Assembly: GCA_025330725.1 (NCBI GenBank)
Contig: JAIWND010000068.1
Span: 1 to 64,000, forward strand
Origin: Chlamydoabsidia padenii
Lineage: Eukaryota > Mucoromycota > Mucoromycetes > Mucorales > Cunninghamellaceae
DNA: 64,000 nt
Reading direction: 5' to 3'
Shown here: one piece after another, positions 23,769-34,857 of the stretch
How positions within the stretch are numbered: position 1 is the first letter of the stretch
Layout of the letters: the number at the start of each line of letters is the position of its first letter
The notes under the pieces: model-generated
Seen by the model: the letters and a program-made list of their open reading frames with translations, nothing else
Databases searched by the model: none
Told to the model about the DNA's origin: nothing
Translations under genes and position numbers: made by a program

Positions 23769-26700
23769 ATGAACAACACATTTTTAGTCCACGTCTCTAA
23801 AACAATCTCCAAGTCTAAATTCAACCAGGTGGTAACTGCACAACTCCAGACCCAACGACCCTTCTCTTCCACACCAAAACATGCAGCAGCTGGTGTTAGT
23901 CTATGGGGTGGTGAAGCCTTGAAACAGTCCTTACAATCCAGTCCCGTCATGGTGATGCTTCAACCACTTCGTACTGCAGCATCTGTCAAACGACAATTTA
24001 TCCGTTCCGTATCAACACAAGCTGGCTTACGACTACATGAACGTGATCCTACTGGTGGCGATGATCCTGCTAATCATGGTCATGGTGGTGGTGAACAACA
24101 TTCTAATGGCGGTGGGCATAATAACAACCAAGGTGGTGGTGATGGTAAACCTCCTTCTTCAAAAGATGACATTGGCTCGATTGGTAATCAACTGGAAAAA
24201 CCTACAGTTCCCGACGTTTATCCTCAAGTATTAGCTTTACCTATTGCTCGTCGACCTTTGTTTCCTGGATTCTACAAGGCGGTGGTGGTCAAGGATCCAA
24301 GTGTGACGGCGGCTATCAAGGAATTACTGAAACGTGGTCAACCGTATGTCGGTGCGTTTTTACTCAAGGATGAAAATGTCGATGTCGATACTATTCAACA
24401 TATTGATCAAGTCCATCGTGTGGGTGTGTTTGCTCAAATCACTAGTGTCTTTCCTGCTAGCTCAGGGAAGGATGGGAAAGATGAAGATGCTGGATTAACT
24501 GCAGTCCTGTATCCTCATCGTCGTATCAAGATCAAGGAACTGGTGCCAACTGCTATCTCATCCGATCATCCTACTCAGGTCAAATTCGAAATGGAACATG
24601 TGAAACAAGAAGACTCTTTGGTGGATTCCAAATCTGAACTCAAACGGGAAACTGTGGTGCCTGGTGAAGAATTAATGACTGGTAAGTTTACTCTTTTGTG
24701 TGTAGTAAACCTTTGACACTCACTCACTTTTTTATTATTATTATTATTTATAGATACCCTTGGCGATAAAACAGCAAAGGAAGGATCACCCACAGCACTA
24801 CCAGAGGAAGGTGTCACTCACGACAACCGCCAACAATATGCAACCTCCTTTTTGATTGACGACTACCAAGTGTCTTTGGCCAATGTGGAAAATCTCGAAG
24901 ACATGCCTTATTCCAAGAAAAGCCCTTTGGTGCGTGCGGTAACCTCTGAAATTGTATCCGTCTTCAAGGATATTGCCTCCCTCAACCCTCTCTTCCGTGA
25001 TCAAATCGCTAGCTTCTCCATGTCACAATCTGCTGGTAACGTGTTTGAAGAACCTGCCAAACTGGCCGATTTTGCTGCTGCCGTCTCTGCTGGTGAACCT
25101 TTAGAACTACAAGAAGTCTTGGAAACTCTCACTGTGGACGATCGTTTGCAAAAATCATTGTTGGTGCTCAAGAAGGAACTGATGAATGCTCAATTACAAA
25201 ACAAGATCTCCAAGGAAGTGGAAAGCAAGATCGCTAAACGACAACGGGAATACTACTTGATGGAACAAATGAAGGGGATCAAGAAGGAACTCGGACTGGA
25301 AACTGATGGTAAAGACAAATTGGTGGAAGGATTCAAGGAAAAGGCGGCAAAACTGAATATGCCTCAAGGTGTGAAAAAGGTGTTTGATGAAGTAAGTGAC
25401 TATAACATGAATATATATATATATATATATATATATAGGAATTAACTAACTGACTGATTATTATTATTATTATTACTAGGAAATCACCAAATTGGCTCAC
25501 TTGGAACCTGCTGCTTCTGAATTCAATGTAACAAGAAACTATTTGGATTGGCTCACACAAATCCCTTGGGGTCAACGATCTCGTGAAAACTATAACATGC
25601 ATCATGCCAAGGCTGTATTAGAAGAAGATCACTATGGATTGAAGGATGTGAAGGATCGGATCATGGAATTCATCGCTGTCAGTAAATTGCGTGGATCAGT
25701 AGAAGGTAAAATTCTCTGTCTTTCCGGACCTCCTGGTGTGGGTAAGACTTCGATTGGCAAAAGTATTGCGCGGGCTCTGGATCGTGAATTCTATCGATTC
25801 TCTGTGGGTGGACTGACGGATGTGGCGGAAATCAAGGGTCACCGTCGAACTTATGTTGGTGCTATGCCTGGTAAGGTGATCCAAGCTCTCAAAAATGTAC
25901 AAACTGAAAACCCATTGATTCTCATTGATGAAATCGACAAGGTGGGACGTGGACATCAAGGCGACCCTTCATCGGCATTGTTGGAACTCTTGGATCCTGA
26001 ACAAAATGGCAGCTTTTTGGATCACTATATGGATGTTGGTATTGATCTTTCTAAAGTCCTGTTTGTCTGTACAGCCAATGTGATCGAAACCATCCCGGGA
26101 CCACTTTTGGATCGTATGGAAGTGATCCAGCTCTCGGGCTATGTGGCGGAAGAAAAGGCAGTCATTGCGGAACGGTACTTGGCTCCGGCGGCAAAGAAAG
26201 CGTCGGGTTTGGAACATGCAAACGTCAACTTGACTCCAGCGGCTGTGGATACTCTCATCAAGAACTATTGCCGTGAAAGCGGGGTGCGTAATCTCAAGAA
26301 GCAAATCGATAAGGTGTTTAGGAAGGCCGCCCTCAACGTGGTGGAACAAATTGGGGATGTCGACTCTTCTTCTCCTCAACAAGCGGAACAAGAAGGTAAT
26401 CAGGTGGAACAACAACAACTTATCAAGAAGGAAGAGCGTCCAATGAAAATCCCTGATCATATCAAAATCGATATTGATGCCAATAATCTGCGTGATTATG
26501 TTGGCCCTGCTGTATTCCAATCCGATCGACTTTATGAAAGGACTCCTCCTGGTGTCATCATGGGTTTGGCTTGGACTAGTATGGGTAAGAAATTGAAGAA
26601 ATATAATGACAAACCTAAGGTGAACTCATCTCTCCTCTTTCTCTCTTTCTCTCCTTTTTTTTTATAACCTTAGGTGGATCCTCATTATACATCGAATCTG

Positions 26701-27317
26701 TCTTGGAATCATCTCTGTCAACCAAATCATCACCTAGCTTATCAAAAACCGGCCAACTTGGAGACGTCATGAAGGAATCCACAAGCATTGCCTATACATT
26801 TGCCAAATCTTTGATGGCTACTCACTACCCCAAGAACAAATTCTTTGAAAAAGCAAAGTTACATCTCCATTGTCCTGCTGGTGCTGTTCCCAAAGATGGT
26901 AAGAAAATCATAAAAAGATCTTACACTGATGACTAACATTTCCCCCCCCCTGATGTAGGACCTTCTGCCGGTATTACCATGGCCACTTCCTTGATCTCTT
27001 TAGCACTCAATCAACCTGTGAAACCCAACATTGCCATGACTGGTGAATTGACTGTGACAGGCAAGGTGCTTCAAATCGGTGGATTAAAGGAAAAGACGAT
27101 TGCTGCCAAACGTTCCAAGGTCGACACCATATTGTTCCCCAAAGACAACAAGGCGGATTGGGATGATTTGGAAGATCACATCAAGGAAGGAATGACTGGC
27201 ATACCTGTGGATACATATGATGATGTCTTTAAGGTCTGTTTCGATTCTGTCACCAAAGACCAAGCGGAAAATGTATGGCAAAACATCCTCAAGGAAGAAG
27301 ACAACAAGAAGGAATGA
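23769..27317 (+). CDS. PIM1: Mitochondrial LON protease (PIM1)
   Basis: ATP-dependent serine protease of the mitochondrial matrix that removes damaged proteins. 1079 residues from five exons (23769-24681, 24754-25391, 25480-26584, 26674-26898, 26959-27317), all in frame. The first ATG gives a Lys-rich, acid-poor presequence ([20 protein letters not shown]). The N-domain starts at [20 protein letters not shown]. The AAA+ module has Walker [10 protein letters not shown] and Walker [12 protein letters not shown], with the sensor region [20 protein letters not shown]. The protease domain has the catalytic Ser in GPSAG, split by the last intron, and the Lys in [13 protein letters not shown] Gly/His/Asn-rich linker lies near residues 95-130. 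Intron 2 holds an AT microsatellite. All key residues are present. Confidence 0.95.
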
Positions 27318-28508
27318 AACAACCCACATCCCCCTTAATTAGAATATTGTATTATGCCTTTTTTTTTACACTTAGATATAGTCAACCCCACTCTTGTTTT
27401 TTTTTTAAAAAAAAACTTATAAACTGTAAAAATACAAATAAAGATAAATGTAATGTAATAAACCGCCTTTGTAGTTTACCTTGCTTTTGAAAACAAGCAA
27501 ATATGCGGCGTTTGAAATATAGCTTCATGAATTCAGGGACCCATTATCGATCCACATCAATCATAGGCTTGACATAAGGATTTGGAAGTTTGACTTTTTT
27601 CATAACAATAGAAAAAAGAAGAAGAACTTGCAACAGTTTAAAAAGGAACTTGTCGACAAACAGCAATCTGAAGGTAACTGCATATGGATTTGTCTTTTTT
27701 TGAATTCCCGCCTACAAATGAACCAGGCACACCAATAAGATTCAAAAGACGAAACGGGGCATCATCAATCAAATCCATCTACTAATATTTATCATTATCA
27801 TTAAAAAGTTTATTTATTATGAGAGGTAGAAGAGTATTTACATACTATAACTAATAAAAGAGGGGTACGCATACTCTAACTAGGAACAATCAAAGTCCAA
27901 AGTAGAAGAGTCTAATACCTAGGAAGAGACCAGATATACTATACCACAGACTAGTTTTAGATCAAAAGATATTTGAGAAGAGAAAAGACCCATCTATTCC
28001 AGTACTAATACCATTGTCCTGCATCCACCCAATGTATCCTGCCTTGGCTATAATATCATGGCAAAAAGAGTTGAGATTGGTAGATTATACCGGATGTCCA
28101 TTGGTTATACATAACTTTATGCAAGATAACAGGCCTTGAGCCATACAGTTGATGAAGAGAGAGAGTCGCCATGATCCTTTTTCTGTAGATTATCCCACCC
28201 TTGACCGAATAAAACAGCATGAGGCAAACTAGAGGGATCAGTCGATGTCACTTGGTTCACCTAAAAGGGACCAGTGTACACCCACATTCATTCTTACCAA
28301 GTACAAGACAAAAAGAGAGCCGAATCATAAGTATACCAAACAGGGTCATGAAGAGAATCAGTAATTGCACTGGACAAGTCACTCGTAAGACCACCATCCA
28401 TAGTTGACGATATCTATTGTTTCCAAATTATTGTTGTCCGAGTTGTATACAGGTCAATTGTCGTTCCACTTGGTTGCTTTCCATGTTGATACCTACACAG
28501 TATAATAC

Positions 28509-28510
<2 letters not shown>

Positions 28511-28541
<31 letters not shown>
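28511..28541 (+). repeat. (GA)n microsatellite
   Basis: About 15 GA units inside the intron-like block shared with 31350-31450, where only a few units are present. Confidence 0.8.
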
Positions 28542-28543
<2 letters not shown>

Positions 28544-28663
28544 CAACACCATATTGATTGTTTCCCCTTATTCGTCTTACTTGTGTATCGCTGCCTAATG
28601 TTTTAAATCCATTACTACACTTATAAAAAAAAGAGTGTCAGGTTTCATACCATCATGAGGAGG

Positions 28664-28714
<51 letters not shown>
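28664..28714 (+). repeat. 51-base poly(A) tract
   Basis: Uninterrupted A run, the longest homopolymer in the window, just before the first of the three tandem repeats. It could be the relic tail of a retroposed sequence or slippage of a shorter tract. Confidence 0.85.
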
Positions 28715-28716
<2 letters not shown>

Positions 28717-28750
28717 GAAGCGGAAAGAAATGGAAGATTTCACTTTTTTT

Positions 28751-29474
28751 CGACAGGCAAGACAAAAATCATTTCAAAACCCGCTTACCCTCGCCTTGAA
28801 TCTTGGGAGTACTCTACTGGCTTAATGAACAAGTGATGCTAATGACAAAAGTGACCATGTGCATTCCTTAGTCTATTTACAACAAACTTTACATAATGGC
28901 CATTGCACCAAGTCCACTGTACGGAGCAGTATAACCTCAAGATCGTTTTACCCTGACTTTTGTAAAAAAAAAAAAAAAAAGTTGCAGAATGAAAAATTGA
29001 CACACAAGACAAAACTTAATTCAAAGTCCGCTCACTCTCGCCTTGAATCTTGAGAGTGTTCTACTAGCTTAATGAACAAGCGATACTAATGACAAAAGTG
29101 GCGATGTAGACATTATAGCCTATTTCCAACAAACTTTACATAAAGGCCAATATACCAAGTCCACTGTATGGAGCAGTATAGCCTCAAGATCGTTTTACCC
29201 TGACTTTTGTGAAAAAAAAGTTGCAGAATGAAACTGGACACACAAGACAAAACTTATTTCAAAACCCGCTACTCTGGCCTGAAATCTTGAGAGTGCTCTA
29301 CTAGCTTAATGAACAAGTGATGCTAATGATAAAAGAAACCATGTGCATTCCTTAGTCTATTTACAACAAACTTCACATAATGGCCAATGTACCAAGTATC
29401 TTGTATGGAGCAATATGGCCTCAAGATCGTTTTACCCTGACTTTTGTAAAATAACATAAAAAGATGTAGAATGA
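28751..29474 (+). repeat. Three tandem repeats of about 240 bases
   Basis: Three direct repeats start near 28751, 28999 and 29236. Each contains, in order, CAAGACAAAA, a TTCAAA(A/G)(C/T)CCGC box (28773, 29020, 29258), CTTGA/GAAATCTTG(A/G)GAGT, GCTTAATGAACAAG, CTATTTACAACAAACTT or a close match, AGGAGCAGTAT-like sequence and CAAGATCGTTTTACCCTGAC, then an A-rich end and TGCAGAATGA. Copies differ at about 10% of positions by eye. None has a reading frame that is conserved among the three. Confidence 0.9.
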
Positions 29475-30609
29475 GACTTGTGTTTTAAGAGAGGGTGGAG
29501 GTGCTTGTTGGGGAGTGAATGGCGATTTAACGGTACTCATTTTCAAGCCTGGCCAGAGTTCAAATTAAGTGATTTCTGGGGGAAGGAAAAGACTCGTACT
29601 GATTGGGCGATTTATCTAATTGACATGCAAGTAGACCGAGTCAACGAGAAAAGAATTGATTCACACAAACAATCACTATCTAAAAACCAATAACAATGAA
29701 AAGCAGTATAAAATCAAAAAAGATTTTCAACATTATTACAGGAGCAACATTCATGCAGTAGAAAAGCGGGATCTGAAACACCATTTTCAAACATCGTTTT
29801 TTTTTTTTCCAAAATGATGCTTGACATGATTAAGAAAAAAATATGCGCACAATCAATCACTACAGATGGACATTAACGTTAACACATTACACCAAGGACA
29901 TTAATAAATTATACAAACACATCAATTTTATTATAAGAGGTAATATAATCATGGGGGAATGAATAAAATAAACTATATAGCCATCACTATCGTTTGATCC
30001 TTCGTCATAGTTACTCAGGGGAAGGGATCCATTATCATAAACCATATCCTATACTATCACCAGTATCACCCTATTAAATCAAAACGAGGACCACATTTTC
30101 GATCATACCGAGTAACTGAATGAGCACAAGGTTGACTCCTTCAGCCACTGCCGTCAAAGAGAGCCAGAGAGAGAATTTCACCAGAGAGTTGGTTGCAAAC
30201 AGTAAAATAATATACCAAGAATGAGAGTAAAGGTTTGGCTATTAGTTGCCCCCAGCATAACTACCATGTTTAAAAGTAATTTTCCGCCTGTCGCTAGCCA
30301 CCGTCTCCGTAAAGACCCATCAAATACAGCAGGAGACGTGCCGCTATAGCGAAGACCGCCGCTTTGACCATACCAGGCACCTGAAGGGCCAGGACATCTA
30401 CCCCACAATCAAGCAGATCAAAAGATCCACTTTACCAATCGCCTGCGACCTTTCCACTTTAGTCTGATCCCCAACTGAGTCGATTCGTAAAGCGCCTGTT
30501 GATGCTGGAGGAGGAGGAAACGTTATTGTTGATGAAGTTGGAGTTGTTGCTGATCAAGTTGTTGTTGATGGAGTTGATGATGATGAGCGAGTTGTTGTTT
30601 TTGTCGGAC
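29471..30609. other. Accessory DNA, no supported gene
   Basis: Short frames only. On the minus strand, 30500-30600 encodes a Ser/Thr-rich stretch in one frame but is interrupted by stops. The region may hold remnants of a secreted or cell-wall protein; I cannot show this. Confidence 0.35.
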
Positions 30610-31245
30610 TGAAGATATCAGGTTCCTTTCCACCAGAGAAATCGATACACTTGGCGTAACATCCACATTCAATGTTGAAGACACCATCATCAGATAAGCA
30701 GTGTTCGTCGTCACCGATCAATTTAAGCTTGGGATCAGTTGACAAGGTGGTCTTACTGGCATCAGAGAAACACATCACCATCAGGACCTTCGTTAGCAGA
30801 GGAGTGGAGAGATAAGACACCAGCCTTGGCCATCAAGTAATACATGACAGTAAAGATGTACTAAAAGTAAAAACAAAAATAAAAATAAAAATAAAAAAGA
30901 AGAAGAAAAATGAGTTCATCTATCCTTTGTTCCTTATTACCATTGCCCCATTCCTTTTTATTATGCATCCTACTACTTACATCCTTCTTCATTTCACCAG
31001 CATGTTCAGTACCAAAGTTTTCCGATTCTTCTTTGGTAGGACGAATCAACATGCCACGCATAAACAACAAGTGAGTAAGCACCGCTAGCGACAACACGTA
31101 CCTTGATACAATACTTGGGATCCCAGCCAGCAAAACCATCAAAGACATAGAGACGAGGACGAGTATTAAGGTAATCGATGATAGGATTGATTCCCATAGA
31201 CATGGAGAGAGACAGTGGTCGCAATGGAAGAGTCATTCGTTAGCC
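30610..31245 (-). pseudogene. Broken ATP-type phosphoenolpyruvate carboxykinase copy
   Basis: Reading the minus strand from 31245, the order matches ATP-PEPCK: IDYLNTRPRLYVFDGFAGWD, PKY.IKVRVV, then in another frame MLIRPTKEESENFG directly joined to TEHAGEMKK, then [64 protein letters not shown] and KEPDIF. At least one frameshift, a deletion of the segment between ENFG and TEHAGE, and loss of the P-loop start (the FFGLSGTG part is replaced by a frameshifted stub before KTTLS) rule out an enzyme. A remaining GT-AG intron between EMKKDV and FTVMY argues against a retrocopy. Similarity ends abruptly near 30610. Confidence 0.88.
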
Positions 31246-32306
31246 CCATACTGCCTGTTGTTTGTTGATCATGTTGACCTAGTTGAATAAAGTCATTGTA
31301 GTTGTCCAAGCTCAACCCATCTACTATTGCTTCCCAACTTGATACCTACAGGATATGAAACAAAAAGAGAGAGATTAAATAAACACATACAAAGCAACCT
31401 CCAAGTTACTCACTAACTTCATCCGTCTTACCTGTCTGTGTGTTGTGCTTCGTTTCTATATTCGCCAAGAGGAAGGAGAGGTTTCACGGTACCATTTTAT
31501 GAATGATAAACTGTATTGTCAGTGGGTGAGTGTAAGAGTCCTTTGAATATCCCATCCCCCGCTGTATCGTCAGTGTGCAGTCCAGGGCACAAGGCGTTAG
31601 TATTTCGTCAATTCCGCCTAAATATACAGGGCGAAAAGGGAAGAAGAAGAAAAGTATCAATATCAAAGTCTTAGTGAGGGTGTTGATCCACTTGGAGAAT
31701 GAATCTGGTCTATACTGCCACCCAGTTCTTTTTCTTTTGCATGCTCTTACCTTTTCCCCAGTTTTTGTATCAGTCAAAAGACAGGACACCATTACCACCA
31801 CCATAAAAGTGACTAGTCAAGAGTAAAGATGAACCCATCAAGGCCACTTTTCCCATAACATGTGTCGCCATCAATCAAGTCAGTGCATTCGTCGTCACTA
31901 GAACAGTAAAACATAAAAAAGTATGAGACCAATGGATAATGATATACATACTTGGTCAAGGACATTACCAGTTTAAATTTACAATATAAGACAAAAACCC
32001 GAGAGGTAGAAGGCATAAATACTGCATAAGAATAAAGTAAAATAAAGAGGGAAGAGAAGGACAAGTAATAAAAAGACGCCGTTGCCCCTTTTTCAGATTG
32101 GATATTAAAGACCGAAATCGGGATTTGAATTTCGTGAGGCCACCCCTTCTTCCCTTAATATGCATAATGACCCACTACTAGCCTACCACATTATATCAAT
32201 CCTTTTAAACAAAGATAATAGTTTTTATTAATTAATAAAAAAGGGAGGGTAAACAATAAAGGTAACTAACAAAGGAGATACTATAATCAATATAACGAAA
32301 GAGGCA
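31246..32306. other. Accessory DNA with an unresolved minus-strand Cys-containing segment
   Basis: On the minus strand near 31815-31900, after an AG acceptor, one frame reads DDECTDLIDGDTCYGKSGLD and stops after FIFTLD. It looks like an exon of a small protein, but I could not establish its start. An exact CGGGATTTGAA box lies at 32119-32129, upstream in that orientation, as a promoter would. The 31280-31450 block shares an intron-like structure with about 28480-28620. Confidence 0.4.
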
Positions 32307-33583
32307 TTATGACATGTAAAGGTTTAACAATTCATCCGAGGCATCGAGATGATTCATTTGTTCCGTCACTTCCAATAATGCCAGTTTAATCACCGATTCC
32401 AAAAGTAAGAGATTCATAGAGGGCGAAGGATTGGTGGGAGCTGATCCAATGTTACTGCTGTCATCCTTGTTCTTCTTGTTCTCGTTGTCGTCGCCTGTAG
32501 TTGATTTCGTATCATCGTCGTCCGAGTCATTGTCATTGCCATCATCAGCACCATCACTATTATTACTGTTGTTCCACATTCCAACAGCAAACCAATCAGC
32601 CAATTGTAATTCATCCCGATGAATATCCGGTGTGGCCACTTTGGTGGGTGTCAATACAGGAGATCCATCATCATCATCATCATTAGGTTTGTTCTTCAAG
32701 AGCTTGACCACCAATACCGAATCCGTAGTATCTTCGATATTCAACAGTTTCCCACTCTTTGTATAAAACATGCGCTTGATATGATCCACCTGCCAATACC
32801 ATTCCTTGGGTTTTTCTTCTGCATCATGATAAAGTCCATCATCAGTATCTTCCTTTAACACCAAACGATAGTCAAAAGAAGAAGATTGTTTTTCAATGGT
32901 CAAACGACATTTACGAGCCTCTTCTTTCCAAGTACATTCAAAGGAGGAAGGAGTCAGAGCAGAAGGAGGTCGAATGTTAGCAGCAAACAACGAGTAGAGA
33001 GTGACAGTAAAGGATGATGATGAGCCGGGTTGGAGGAGAATATGTGATGCCTGGACCAGTTTGCTACTTGAGATCTTGGTAGAGGAGGAATCAATGCTGC
33101 GTAGAGAGAGATAGAGTGACGGTACGGTATCGTCTACCTGAGTGAGTAAATGTTTCAATTTGGATACTAGGCGCACGGGGTCCGATCGGTTTTTCAGAGC
33201 TGTATTGGTTTCTTGTGTGAATTGGTCAAGGTCCCGTTTCAAATCGTTGCACATCTCCAAAGCTGGTTCCAAGTCTTGGTTTCCGTTGGCCACACTATGT
33301 GAGATCATATCTACTGCAGGCTAATGAGTCAAAAGAAGAAAAAGTTAGTATAATGCACTTTTGAAGACTATTCCTTTACCTTTAGGTTTTTGATCTTCAA
33401 GTCTAATTGTCGCTGAAGAGAAACTAATTCCTTATTTGATACTTGAGATTCGGTTGAGGTTTGTTGAGAAATATAGGTTGTGACATTTCGAATCGCTGCG
33501 TTGGTGGCATGGCTGAGGGCAATTCTAGAAACAGTGCTGACCGTGGTGACAGCTAGCTTGCTAAAAATATCTTCCAAGGACAT
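32307..33583 (-). CDS. YRB30-like RanGTP-binding protein
   Basis: 405 residues from two exons (33380-33583 and 32307-33320). The N-terminus MSLEDIFSKLAVTTVSTVSR and the following IRNVTTYISQQ...LVSLQRQLDLKIKNLK/PAVDMIS match the start of the fungal RanGTP-binding family (Pfam PF05508, yeast Yrb30). Further family hallmarks are LVSKLKHLLTQVDDTVPSLY, SSSKLVQASHILLQ, FTVTLYSLFAANI, ECTWKEEARKCRL, DYRLVLKEDTDDGLYH and DHIKRMFYTKSGKLLNIEDT. Yrb30 binds Ran-GTP and blocks GAP action; that role is transferred from the family. The C-terminus carries an Asp/Asn-rich disordered insert and ends with a helical LLLLESVIKLALLEV segment. A box variant CGGGATATGAA lies at 33667, 84 bases upstream. Confidence 0.85.
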
Positions 33584-34857
33584 GGTGGTATGTGGAATTA
33601 TATGGAATACGTGGAAGAAGAAGGAAAGAAAAAAGAAAGTAGCGCCCCAGTTTTACACTTTAATGTCGGGATATGAAATTATGGGTGGAGTTGGTTTTGC
33701 ATGGTCTTTGAAACCACTGGGGAGAAAAGAAAAGAAAAGGCTGGTTTGCATATAAAAAGATACCATATCAAAGATACATGCACCTTGATGACTATCACAA
33801 AAAGATCCTATACCAAGTACGTAGTAAAACAAATATAACCAAAAATGCTCCCAAAGGTGTCAAAATTATAGTTATTGACTTGAGGTGATTTATCTGCGAG
33901 CTGTGGGTTCTCTGCCTGGGTGGTGCGAGGTCGACTCTATTACTGTGCTCCAATTCATGCTTGTCATTTCTGTTGTTTCCTTTTTTTTGGTGGATTGTAT
34001 GCTGCTAGATTGAGACTTGAATAAATGATCTACTTATATCATGACAAATCGGGATTTGAAAATTATGGCAAGTTTACAAGTTTAAACTGCCAAATCGATC
34101 TAAAACATAATGAAAAATGCAAGCTTCTTCATTCTATATATTTATAGTACATGTATGAAAGTTTTCAAGTATCTGCGTCGTTTTTGTGAAGTTTTGTGAA
34201 GGTTTTTGTTGACTATAGCTATTTTTAACCATTTGTAATCCCGAAAACAACAATTATGTGTTTTCGACCTTTTACACACATCCAAAAGTAACAAAAACTT
34301 CTATACATGTATTATGAATGTATATAATGAAGCCTTATGCGTTTTTACTATGTTTTAGATAGATTTGGCACTTTAAACTTGTAAACCTGTCATAGTTTTC
34401 AAATTCCGATTTATCGTGAATTGAAAAAGCGTGCGAGGTTAGAAAATATGAACGAGGCCCTCAAGTGTTTTCTACTGGTATGAGGGACCCTACGGGTAAA
34501 ATGTGGGGCAAACCGTTCGCCTATCCATTTTTTCATTGCCAAACAGTATTTCCGTGATAAAACAAATAAAAGATTTTTTTTCAAAGTCGAATATCTTCTC
34601 CAGAGTTAGTTTAGGCAAGTCATGCAGAATTGAGTTTGGCGATTTGAACCCCGATTTTGCTTGCTCCCTCTCCCCCAAGCAAGAGTGGACTTCTGTTTGG
34701 TCCTTAACCATACATAAGCTGTTGATGATTGTAAAGGCAAGGTGTGGATTGGGCATGATAATAAGTATCAGTAAACATACAAAAGGTCTTTTTTTATTAT
34801 TAAATCAATCAAATATAAAGTTACATCCCGCAATACTATTCTACAATACTATTCTAT
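33584..34857. other. Intergenic region with a foldback element and an unexplained open stretch
   Basis: It holds the YRB30 promoter, the foldback element (34041-34418) and, at about 34503-34760 on the plus strand, an open stretch without an ATG start whose translation (VRLSIFSLPNSISVIKQIKD ... FSRVSLGKSCRIEFGDLN) has a beta-alpha-beta feel like an RRM fragment. I cannot support it as a gene. TRAPPC8's 3' flank is at the right end. Confidence 0.4.
34041..34418. mobile_element. Foldback / MITE-like element with ~125-base inverted arms
   Basis: The left arm, 34041-34165, and the right arm, 34293-34418, are imperfect reverse complements along almost their whole length (e.g. AAATCGGGATTTGAAAATTA facing TAGTTTTCAAATTCCGATTT, GTTTACAAGTTTAAA facing TTTAAACTTGTAAAC, and TACATGTAT facing ATACATGTA). 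About 127 bases separate them. There is no coding capacity. The recurrent box sits near the outer end of each arm: intact at 34050-34060, one base changed at 34398-34408. I saw no clear target-site duplication. Confidence 0.85.

Larger units (their letters stand above)
27318..28749. other. Accessory intergenic DNA with possible gene remnants
   Basis: After the LON 3' flank there are a GCGGCGTTTGAA element at 27505-27516 and GAATTCCCGCC near 27702. Around 27800-28500 no frame stays open long. On the minus strand an intron-like GTAAGACG...TGTAG block at about 28480-28600 resembles one at about 31350-31450, suggesting two remnants of one gene family. A GA microsatellite lies at about 28511-28541 and a 51-base poly(A) tract at about 28664-28714. 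Confidence 0.4.

Noticed and set aside
28751..29474. CRISPR-like array
   Set aside because: Units are ~240 bases with no short repeat/spacer alternation, and the genome is eukaryotic.
33890..33960. tRNA-like stretch with GAGGTCGACTC
   Set aside because: The T-loop is one base short and no acceptor or anticodon stem pairs.
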